A DNA stretch of 7,208 bases from Rhodothermaceae bacterium. Its GTDB lineage: Bacteria > Bacteroidota > Rhodothermia > Rhodothermales > JAHEMB01. The notes under the pieces are model-generated. The model was not told where the DNA came from and did no database searches. It worked only from the letters and a program-made list of their open reading frames with translations. Shown here one piece after another: positions 1 to 5,624 of this stretch. The stretch spans positions 740-7,947 of the forward strand of contig JAHEMB010000127.1 of the NCBI GenBank assembly GCA_024643915.1. Direction: 5' to 3'. The position numbers were made by a program, and so were the translations under genes. Within the stretch, counting starts at the first letter, position 1, and each line of letters begins with the position of its first letter.

Positions 1-1
1 C

Positions 2-2236
2 GTCACCAACGACGCCGGCTACTTTGCCCTGCCGTCCCTGCCGGCAGGCAGCTACCATGTTCGCTTCTCCTACCTCGGCTACCAGCCGCGCGACACGCTC
101 CTGGCCGTGCGCGGGGACGAAGCCCTCATCCGCCTCGCCCCCACGGCTTTCGTGGCCGACAGCGTCCTCGTCGTGGCCGACCGTCGCCTGGCCGCCCTAG
201 ATGCCGTGCCGGGGCTGCTGGACGTGCCGGTGCAGCAACTCGAAAAACTGCCCTCGTTTCCGGGGGAGCAGGACCTTTTCCAGGCGCTGCAATGGCTGCC
301 GGGCGTGCGGCGCACGGGCGAGGCCACGGGCGGGCTCGTCGTGCGCGGGGGCGAGCCGCACCAGAACCTCTACCTGCTCGACGGGGCGCCCGTCTACCAC
401 CCCTGGCACGCCTTCAGCCTCATCTCCACCTTCCAGACGGAGACGTTCAAAGACATCAAGCTGTACCGGGGCGCCTTCCCTGCCGAGTACGGCGGGCGCC
501 TCGCCGCCGTGCTCGACGCCGAGATGAAGGACGGCAGCCAGGCCGGGCCCGAGGCGCGGGGGGCCGTCAGCCTGCTCAGCGGCCGGTTCAACATCCAGAG
601 CCCCATCACCCGCACCAGTTCGTTCATGCTCTCGGGCCGCCGCTCCTACCTCGACAAGCTCATCGGGCGCGAACATCCGGTGCAGGACCTGGGGCGGCGG
701 GACACGCTCCGCACCGGCTACTTTTTCTACGACTTCAGCGCCAAGCTGACCTATCGCCCCAACCCCCGCCACCGTCTCGCCCTGAGCTACTATCGGGGCC
801 GCGACGACCTCGACCTGCGCCTCCCCTTCGACCTCACCCTCGACTTCTTCTCCTGGGTCCTCAAGCCGCCGGACTGGCTCCAGAAACCGCCGGATCTGTT
901 CTTCGAAGTGGGGCACGACTGGGGCAACCGGCTTTACAGCGCCCGCTACCAGTACCTCTATTCGCGCCGCCTCTTCCTGACCACGACGGCCTATTACTCG
1001 GAATATGGCGCGGCGGAGAACGCCTTCATCGTGCCCACCAGCAGCGCCTCCGTCGCCTCGGCCTATAGCGTGAAACTGCGCGACCTAGGCGTGAAGGCGG
1101 ACGTCGATTACTACCATTCGATCTCGCACCAGGTGCGGGCGGGCGTGCAGGTGGTGGGCCGGGGTTTCCGCAGCAACCTCGACGCGCTCGTGCAGCGCTC
1201 GCCCGGCGCGGTGGACTCGCTCTCCCAGGCGAGCCGCCTGCGTGCTTTCGAAGCGGTGGCCTATGTGCAGGACGACTGGCGGCCCACGCCGCGCTGGCAG
1301 ATCCAGCCGGGCCTGCGCGCCAGCTTCTTCAGTGGGGGCGGCTATTTCCGCCTCAACCCGCGCCTGAACGCCCAGTACGCCGTCGATCCGCAACGCCTCG
1401 TGCTGCGCGGCTCTCTCGGCACGCAGGTGCAGTACCTCCAGCAACTCCGCGACCGCTTCTCCATCCTCTACGACCTCGTCTCCAGCCGGTGGATCCCCGT
1501 CGGCAAAAACGTCAAGCCGTCGTCAAGCTTCCAGGCGGCCCTCGGTGCCGAGACCTACGTGCTGCCCTGGCTGACGCTCGTGGCCGATGGCTATTTCTCC
1601 ACGGCAGACCATATCCTACTGCCCGAGGACATTTACCAGACCAAAGACGGGCTGGAGGGACCGGGCATTGAGGTGGGCACCCTCCTGGGCCAGTATGTTG
1701 AGGGGAATGGCCGGGCCTACGGGGTGGAGCTATCGGCGCGGGCCGAGCGGGGGCCGTGGCAGGTGTGGCTCAGCTACACGGGTGGGCGCTCGCTCAGCCG
1801 CGCCCCGGCCCTCGGCGAAGGACGTTTCCGTCCTGCCCGGTTCGACGTGCCGCGCAGCCTCACGGGGGTGGTGCAGACGAGCGGGCGGCGCTGGAGTTTT
1901 GCCGTTTCCTCGGAGCTTCGAAGCGGCTACCCGCACACCGTCCCCGTAGCGCGCTACGCCCTCGCCGACCCGCTCGACGAGACGCCCGTGCGCTACCTGT
2001 ACCGTCCCAACGTCAACAACGGACGGCTGCCGCCTTACTTCCGCCTGGACGCCGTGGCGGGCTACCGCTTCGGCCTCCTGGGGGCGCGCTGGCAGGCTCG
2101 CCTCCACCTGTACAACCTCACCGACCGCCGCAACGTCATCAGCCGCACCTACGATCCGGCGGCCTTCACCGTGCAGGCCAGCGACCGCCTAGGCCTCCCC
2201 CGCCTGCCTCTGTTTGAGTTGGAGATGGAGCTTTGA
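2..2236 (+). CDS. TonB-dependent outer-membrane receptor, 5'-truncated (SusC-like partner of a DUF4249 protein)
   Basis: An outer-membrane beta-barrel that, by family knowledge, imports a substrate using TonB/ExbBD energy; the substrate is unknown. The frame is open from the left edge, giving 744 visible residues, so the GTG at 107 is an internal codon and not the start. Visible residues 1-45 look like the end of a carboxypeptidase-regulatory-like beta-sandwich (TNDAGYFALPSLPAG, then YHVRFSYLGYQ). DSVLVVAD (53-60) sits where the TonB-box-like segment of Bacteroidota receptors usually lies. The plug domain spans about 70-180, with RGG at 115-117, LDGAPVY at 126-132 and YGGR at 163-166. From about 190 to the end the sequence alternates aromatic and polar residues as barrel strands do (YFFYDFSAKLTYRP, LHLYNLTDRRN). 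The protein ends in Leu rather than the common terminal aromatic. Signal peptide and early domain are outside the window. The DUF4249 gene downstream supports the call. The family is certain; the substrate cannot be assigned. Confidence 0.93.
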   Translation, partial: VTNDAGYFALPSLPAGSYHVRFSYLGYQPRDTLLAVRGDEALIRLAPTAFVADSVLVVADRRLAALDAVPGLLDVPVQQLEKLPSFPGEQDLFQALQWLPGVRRTGEATGGLVVRGGEPHQNLYLLDGAPVYHPWHAFSLISTFQTETFKDIKLYRGAFPAEYGGRLAAVLDAEMKDGSQAGPEARGAVSLLSGRFNIQSPITRTSSFMLSGRRSYLDKLIGREHPVQDLGRRDTLRTGYFFYDFSAKLTYRPNPRHRLALSYYRGRDDLDLRLPFDLTLDFFSWVLKPPDWLQKPPDLFFEVGHDWGNRLYSARYQYLYSRRLFLTTTAYYSEYGAAENAFIVPTSSASVASAYSVKLRDLGVKADVDYYHSISHQVRAGVQVVGRGFRSNLDALVQRSPGAVDSLSQASRLRAFEAVAYVQDDWRPTPRWQIQPGLRASFFSGGGYFRLNPRLNAQYAVDPQRLVLRGSLGTQVQYLQQLRDRFSILYDLVSSRWIPVGKNVKPSSSFQAALGAETYVLPWLTLVADGYFSTADHILLPEDIYQTKDGLEGPGIEVGTLLGQYVEGNGRAYGVELSARAERGPWQVWLSYTGGRSLSRAPALGEGRFRPARFDVPRSLTGVVQTSGRRWSFAVSSELRSGYPHTVPVARYALADPLDETPVRYLYRPNVNNGRLPPYFRLDAVAGYRFGLLGARWQARLHLYNLTDRRNVISRTYDPAAFTVQASDRLGLPRLPLFELEMEL

Positions 2237-2320
2237 GGAGGAATGGAAGAACGGAGGAGTGGAAGAATGGACGAGATTTTTTTCTGCGCTTGATCCTTTC
2301 CCCTCCTCCATTCTTCCTTT
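2237..2320. repeat. Purine octamer tandem array with inverted copy (hairpin, possible terminator of the receptor gene)
   Basis: Immediately after the receptor stop codon there are five consecutive 8-nt units: GGAGGAAT, GGAAGAAC, GGAGGAGT, GGAAGAAT and GGACGAGA (2237-2276), consensus GGARGAAT. Seven T residues follow (2277-2283). The complement recurs at 2303-2317, so 2261-2275 can pair with 2303-2317 at 14 of 15 positions across a 27-nt loop. T-rich sequence (2318-2323, TTTCTT) follows the 3' arm, so an intrinsic terminator for the receptor mRNA is possible, although the long loop and the T run inside it are not typical. The arrangement is seen directly; the terminator role is inferred. Confidence 0.7.
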
Positions 2321-2353
2321 CTTATATCGGGCCGAAGAAAGTGAAGTGCTAAG

Positions 2354-2514
2354 TCGCCCCCCTCCCCGCTGGAGCCTGCCCCGACGAGTCGGGGCGGTAC
2401 TCCCCCCGTGCTCGGGGGAGCGTCCGGTTGGCGGCACCCCGCTTGCACCTGCGCGGCTCCTCCCCCAAGTACGGGGGAGGTGTCCCGAAGGGACGGAGGG
2501 GGCGATCCCCCTTC
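2354..2514. repeat. Cluster of GC-rich hairpins, likely dispersed intergenic repeat
   Basis: Consecutive perfect or near-perfect palindromes fill the middle of the 332-bp spacer: 2378-2385 pairs with 2388-2395 (8 bp, very short loop), 2400-2406 with 2414-2420 (7 bp), 2459-2466 with 2473-2480 (8 bp, loop AAGTAC) and 2482-2486 with 2490-2494 (5 bp, loop GAA). An outer stem can enclose all of them: 2354-2365 with 2495-2505, 11 pairs and one bulged C. Its 3' arm could instead fold locally, 2495-2502 with 2507-2514, so two exclusive foldings exist. The nonamer CGCTTGCAC occurs twice (2440-2448 and 2514-2522). No convincing protein is encoded here: the frame that crosses it reads as low-complexity Pro/Arg/Gly. 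The alternation of CCTCCCCC and GGGGGAGG arms resembles REP-like intergenic repeats of other GC-rich bacteria. That comparison is from memory; one copy in the window cannot prove dispersion. Confidence 0.65.
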
Positions 2515-2516
2515 GC

Positions 2517-2547
2517 TTGCACAGCCTTTTCTTCGAACTGATATTAC
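2517..2547 (+). promoter_or_regulatory. Weak promoter candidate before the DUF4249 gene
   Basis: TTGCAC (2517-2522) and TATTAC (2542-2547) are separated by 19 nt, in a locally AT-richer stretch that ends about 20 nt before the ATG at 2569. The spacing is longer than ideal for a sigma-70 promoter, and there is no clear Bacteroidota-type TAnnTTTG box. The long spacer and putative upstream terminator make a separate promoter for the DUF4249 gene plausible, but this site is a guess. Confidence 0.2.
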
Positions 2548-2568
2548 ACGCTTCCATTCAAGAACGGC

Positions 2569-3477
2569 ATGTTTCGCTCCCGCTTCAACATAGCAGCTTT
2601 GGCAACCTGCCTCGTGCTTGCCGCTTCGCTAGCCTGGGCGGCGTGCGACACGGTGGAGCCGGAGGAGACGGATCGCCTCGTCGTCGAGGGATTTCTTGAT
2701 GCAGGGCAGCCGCTGCCGGCCGTGACGCTCCGGCGCACGCGTGGCCTGGACGAGCCATATCCGAGCCTGGAGACCGCCGTGGAGGATGCCGCGGTGACCC
2801 TCACACTCGACGGGCGACGTATCGACTATCGTGCCGAGGCCGGCCAGCCGGGACACTACGCGGCAGCGGACGGCGCTACCGTGTCCGCCCGCGCCCGGTA
2901 CACGCTCGACGTGCGCTGGCGCGACCAGCATGCCTCGGCGGAAGGCGTCATCCCGCCCCCCATCGCCATCGACAGCATCCGCATCGTCGTACCCGACGAA
3001 CCGGTGCAGGCCCTCCTCCGCGATTCTCTCCGCCTCGACTCGCTCGACACCGTTACCGAACTCGGGTTCATCTACGCCGTCGAGGTGTCCGTCTGGTGGC
3101 GGACCGATTTCGCCGAGGTAGGGGCAGACAGCCTCTACTGGGTGCGCGCCCAGCTCAAGCCACAGCGGGCTTTCTCCTCCACCGTCGTCGGCCTCTTTCT
3201 CCGCTCCGAGCAGATCCTGCGCGAGCGCACGCTCCCCCACGACGCCCTCAGCCGACGGCAATGGACAGGCGTCTACGCCGTGCCCGTCGATGCCGCCACC
3301 GATCCCCTGCCGCCCCACCGCCTCCAGGTGGCCCTCCTCCGCAGTAGCCAGGACTACGCCCGCTTCGCTTCCAGCCGCCACGACCCCGATCGCCGCGAAC
3401 CCGTCTCGAACGTCACCGGCGCCCTCGGCATCTTCGCCGGCATCTCCGTCGATTCGTTGCGCGTACAGGTGGAGTGA
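2569..3477 (+). CDS. DUF4249 family protein, predicted outer-membrane lipoprotein partner of the TonB receptor
   Basis: A 302-residue exported protein. Residues 1-25 form a signal peptide with Arg at 3 and 5 and a hydrophobic core (about 8-25), ending WAA before Cys26. The lipobox is imperfect because Trp replaces the usual Leu at -3, and A-W-A could also be cut by signal peptidase I. Asp27 and the acidic run EPEE (30-33) resemble the acidic signal that sends lipoproteins to the surface in Bacteroidota. RLVVEGFLDAGQPLPAVTL (36-54) is the typical start of the DUF4249 mature domain. The C-terminal part has the family's EPVSN...LGIFAG signature (about 277-291) followed by a short final strand. 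DUF4249 genes commonly sit right behind a TonB-dependent receptor, as here, suggesting a SusD-like accessory or substrate-capturing role; the ligand is unknown. The ATG is chosen because it precedes the signal peptide directly. No Shine-Dalgarno site is evident. Confidence 0.88.
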   Translation: MFRSRFNIAALATCLVLAASLAWAACDTVEPEETDRLVVEGFLDAGQPLPAVTLRRTRGLDEPYPSLETAVEDAAVTLTLDGRRIDYRAEAGQPGHYAAADGATVSARARYTLDVRWRDQHASAEGVIPPPIAIDSIRIVVPDEPVQALLRDSLRLDSLDTVTELGFIYAVEVSVWWRTDFAEVGADSLYWVRAQLKPQRAFSSTVVGLFLRSEQILRERTLPHDALSRRQWTGVYAVPVDAATDPLPPHRLQVALLRSSQDYARFASSRHDPDRREPVSNVTGALGIFAGISVDSLRVQVE

Positions 3478-3480
3478 GCA

Positions 3481-3508
3481 GGACGATGGACGATAGAGAA
3501 TAGAGGAT
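3481..3508. repeat. Four purine heptamers just upstream of recX
   Basis: The 41-bp gap between the DUF4249 stop and the recX start consists mostly of four consecutive 7-nt units: GGACGAT, GGACGAT, AGAGAAT and AGAGGAT. The first two are identical. There is no ribosome-binding site or promoter that I can recognise in the gap. The units resemble, in inverted orientation, those at 4223-4250 on the other side of recX. Confidence 0.7.
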
Positions 3509-3518
3509 ACCGAACAGC

Positions 3519-4199
3519 GTGAGCGGACACGAAGAGCAGGAAGCACAGCCCCGTGCTTTTGCGGCGGGCACCATCACAAAGCTCGTAGCGCAGAAGAAGA
3601 ATCCCGACCGGGTTTCCGTTTTCCTGGACGGAGCGTTCGCTTTCGGCGTGCATCAGGATCTGGTTCTGGAGTACGGGCTGCACGCGGGGCTGCACCTCGA
3701 CGTGAAGGAGCAGGAGCGCCTCGTCGCGGCGGACCGGATGCTGGGGGCGAAGGCGCGGGCGCTACATTACCTCGCCTACCGCCCGCGCACCGAGCATGAG
3801 GTGCGGCAGAAGCTCCTGCGCAGCGACTACGCGGAGGACGTGGTAGAAAGCGTCATCGCCCGCCTGCACGAACTGCGGTACCTCGACGACGCCACGTATG
3901 CCCACGACTACGTCCGCTCGCGCTTTGCCTCGCGTGGCTACGGCCCCCGCCGCCTCCAGACCGAGCTGCGACGGCGCGGCGTGCGGCCCGCCCTCATCGA
4001 AGCCGCCCTCGATGAGTTCATCGGTGCCGACGACGCGCTCGATGCCGCCCGCACCCATGCTGCCAAACGCTGGCCCCGCCTTGCCAAAGAGGAGGACCCC
4101 TTCAAGCGCCGCAAGAAACTCACCGACTTCCTCCTCCGCCGGGGCTTCGGCTACGATACCGTCCGCCGCGTCGTCGAGGAATTGGAGGAGGGAAAGTAG
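3519..4199 (+). CDS. recX: Regulatory protein RecX
   Basis: RecX binds RecA and its DNA filament in the cytoplasm and modulates recombinase activity, by established family knowledge. The 226-residue product has an N-terminal beta-rich extension typical of Bacteroidota members (about 17-60: TITKLVAQKKNPDRVSVFLD, then FAFGVHQDLV), followed by three three-helix repeats. Repeat one is about 78-135, with YLAYRPRTEHEV at 84-95 and YLDD at 121-124. Repeat two is about 136-170, starting GYGPRRL at 140-146. Repeat three is about 190-226 (RRKKLTDFLLRRGF, then VRRVVEEL). The start is GTG: an in-frame TAG lies at 3501-3503, and no ATG or other GTG lies between it and this codon. recA is not in the window, so recX is uncoupled from it here. 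The 41-bp gap after the DUF4249 gene would permit cotranscription, but the functions are unrelated. Confidence 0.93.
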   Translation: MSGHEEQEAQPRAFAAGTITKLVAQKKNPDRVSVFLDGAFAFGVHQDLVLEYGLHAGLHLDVKEQERLVAADRMLGAKARALHYLAYRPRTEHEVRQKLLRSDYAEDVVESVIARLHELRYLDDATYAHDYVRSRFASRGYGPRRLQTELRRRGVRPALIEAALDEFIGADDALDAARTHAAKRWPRLAKEEDPFKRRKKLTDFLLRRGFGYDTVRRVVEELEEGK

Positions 4200-4222
4200 A
4201 AAAGTTCTGCCCGCGCTCTCAG

Positions 4223-4250
4223 ATCCTCCTGCTCCTATCTCCTATCTTCC
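4223..4250. repeat. Four pyrimidine heptamers downstream of recX
   Basis: On the + strand the 7-nt units are ATCCTCC, TGCTCCT, ATCTCCT and ATCTTCC; read on the - strand they become GGAAGAT, AGGAGAT, AGGAGCA and GGAGGAT. This is the same purine-rich, AT-ended heptamer style as the array before recX, in opposite orientation. Aligned unit by unit, the two arrays agree at 18 of 28 positions (first and last units 6 of 7 each). The rest of the 108-bp spacer (4200-4307) holds no gene or promoter that I can identify. Confidence 0.6.
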
Positions 4251-4307
4251 TGCGGTCCGGCACCTTACCGGGCGGCGCGGCGTAGCAGGGCGCAAAGCAA
4301 CCCTCTT

Positions 4308-5495
4308 ATGATGCGTGAGCGTCCCGAAACGATGCAAATAGGCAACCGATCGGAGCGTGTGGAGACCTCCCGGCAGCGGGCAGCGGACCGACCTGACTCG
4401 TCGCCCGTGTACGGCTACCCGCAGCGACCGGTGCGGGCGTCGCGCCTCACCCTCGACCGCGTCATCCGCTTCCTGCTGGGCGCGGCGGTGGTGGCCGTGG
4501 CGGCGTGGCTGCTGTGGTATTTCTCCAATCTCGTCATCTACCTGCTCGTCGGGCTCCTTGTGGCCTACCTGATGGCGCCCATCGCCGACCGCTTGCAGGG
4601 ACTGGGGCTGGGGCGCATCGCCGCCATCCTGCTCACCTTTCTGGTCGTCTTCGGCGGGATCGGCGTGCTCATCCGGTACCTGATCCCGTTCGTCGGCGGG
4701 CAGCTCGCCGACCTCTCGCAGCAGGTCTCGGTCGAAACGGTCTCCCAGGTGGCCGCCTCGATAGAAGGCTATGTGGGGCGGTTCGTGCCGGTGGAGCCGG
4801 GCAGCATCATCGAAGGGCTCACGCGCGGCTTCGACGCCCTCCTCCAGGGCGACCGGATCGGACAGGCGGTGGGCTCGGCGGTGGACCTCTTCACTGATAT
4901 CTTCTACGCGGTGATCGTCATTCCTTTCGTCGCCTTTTTCATCCTCAAAGACGGGGTGACGATCCGGCACAGTCTGCTGCGCCTGGTGCCCAACCGCTAT
5001 TTCGAGATCACCCTCGCCCTGGGCGAGAACATCGAATCAACCCTCGGGCGCTACTTCCGCGCCCTCCTGCTGCAAGGCCTGGCCGTGGCTACGGTGGCGA
5101 CGCTCCTGCTGTCCGTCGTCGGCCTCAAGTACGCGCTCGCCGTGGGCATCTTCACCGGGCTGGCCAACACGATTCCCTACTTCGGCCCGTTCATGGGTTT
5201 TCTGGCCGGCACACTCGTCGGCATCGCCCAAACGGGCGACTTCTCCCTCGTCTTCGGCGTGCTCGTGGCAATGGGCCTGACGCAGGTGACGGACAACGTC
5301 ATCTTCCAGCCGTTCATTTTCTCGCGCGCGGCCAAGGCGCACCCGCTCGTCATCCTCCTCGTGGTGTTGATGGGGGCGCAACTGGCCGGCATCGTCGGCA
5401 TGCTCGTGGCGATCCCGCTGACGACGGTGCTGCGCGTGACGGTGAAGCAGATTTTGTGGAGCCTGCGTAACTACCGTATCCTCAGGACGGCGTGA
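4308..5495 (+). CDS. AI-2E family transporter (TqsA/PerM-like integral membrane protein)
   Basis: A 395-residue inner-membrane protein of the AI-2E transporter family (formerly UPF0118). Members include exporters of autoinducer-2 and Na+/H+ antiporters, so the substrate cannot be inferred. A hydrophilic N-terminus (1-50) precedes two adjacent membrane helices (about 52-70 and 72-90) and a third (about 103-125). An extracytoplasmic or amphipathic segment (about 130-195) follows. The family signatures are then clear: PFVAFFILKDG ending at residue 216, GRYFRALLLQG, GLANTIPYFGPFMG with IPYFGP at 289-294, and a C-terminal block with QVTDNVIFQPFIFSRAAKAH, then GIVGMLVAIPLTTVL. The length is normal for the family. 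ATG codons at 4308, 4311 and 4332 are all in frame; none has a clear ribosome-binding site, so the start could be up to eight codons later without affecting any domain. A hairpin follows the stop codon. Confidence 0.92.
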   Translation: MMRERPETMQIGNRSERVETSRQRAADRPDSSPVYGYPQRPVRASRLTLDRVIRFLLGAAVVAVAAWLLWYFSNLVIYLLVGLLVAYLMAPIADRLQGLGLGRIAAILLTFLVVFGGIGVLIRYLIPFVGGQLADLSQQVSVETVSQVAASIEGYVGRFVPVEPGSIIEGLTRGFDALLQGDRIGQAVGSAVDLFTDIFYAVIVIPFVAFFILKDGVTIRHSLLRLVPNRYFEITLALGENIESTLGRYFRALLLQGLAVATVATLLLSVVGLKYALAVGIFTGLANTIPYFGPFMGFLAGTLVGIAQTGDFSLVFGVLVAMGLTQVTDNVIFQPFIFSRAAKAHPLVILLVVLMGAQLAGIVGMLVAIPLTTVLRVTVKQILWSLRNYRILRTA

Positions 5496-5564
5496 AACGT
5501 GAGGGCGCCTGCCTGAAAGGTCTAGCCCATTACCCTCACGCATCACGTTTCACTCGTCCTTTTT
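5492..5564 (+). terminator. Inverted repeat with T run at the end of the AI-2E gene
   Basis: The arm GTGAAACGTGA (5492-5502), which includes the TGA stop codon, is perfectly complementary to TCACGTTTCAC (5543-5553), an 11-bp stem with a 40-nt loop. A run of five T follows at 5560-5564, six bases after the stem. An alternative 8-bp pairing joins 5498-5505 (CGTGAGGG) to 5533-5540 (CCCTCACG). The arms are themselves heptamer repeats of the form GTGANNN: two units in the left arm (5492-5505) and three on the - strand in the right arm (5533-5553). An intrinsic terminator is plausible, though the loop is long and the T run is offset. Confidence 0.55.
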
Positions 5565-5567
5565 CCC

Positions 5568-5618
5568 GTATCTTCCGAAGCCAGTACTTCTGAAGCCAGT
5601 ATCTCTCAGATCTCTCAA
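5568..5618. repeat. Short direct repeats in the leader of the last gene
   Basis: GTATCTTCCGAAGCCA (5568-5583) is followed at once by GTACTTCTGAAGCCA (5584-5598), differing by one deletion and one substitution. A third, degenerate GTATCT start at 5599 leads into two 9-nt copies, ATCTCTCAG and ATCTCTCAA (5601-5618). The array ends six bases before the ATG at 5625, in the position of the 5' leader. No Shine-Dalgarno sequence is visible. A regulatory role is not shown. Confidence 0.6.
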
Positions 5619-5624
5619 ACCCAC

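Noticed and set aside
107..109. GTG as the start of the receptor gene
   Set aside because: The same frame is open to the left edge and encodes a conserved carboxypeptidase-regulatory-like segment before this codon, so the true start is outside the window.
2354..2514. Riboswitch or tRNA-like RNA in the hairpin cluster
   Set aside because: No conserved core of a known riboswitch, and no tRNA features (anticodon arm, T-loop GTTC motif, acceptor CCA), could be recognised; only palindromes are evident.
2214..2699. Possible small + strand protein of 161 codons spanning the 332-bp spacer
   Set aside because: It overlaps the end of the receptor and the start of the DUF4249 gene in another frame, and its middle is a translation of palindromic GC-rich repeats. 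No family is recognisable.
3481..3508. CRISPR-like array near recX
   Set aside because: Units are only 7 nt, directly adjacent without spacers, and no cas gene is present.
2629..3546. Open frame of 305 codons on the - strand across the DUF4249 gene
   Set aside because: The + strand protein has a signal peptide and family signatures. The antisense product has none and is explained by codon bias.
4242..4970. Open frame of 242 codons on the - strand
   Set aside because: It lies opposite the AI-2E transporter gene and encodes a highly charged Asp/Glu/Arg/His sequence without domains; the + strand product is a clear family member.
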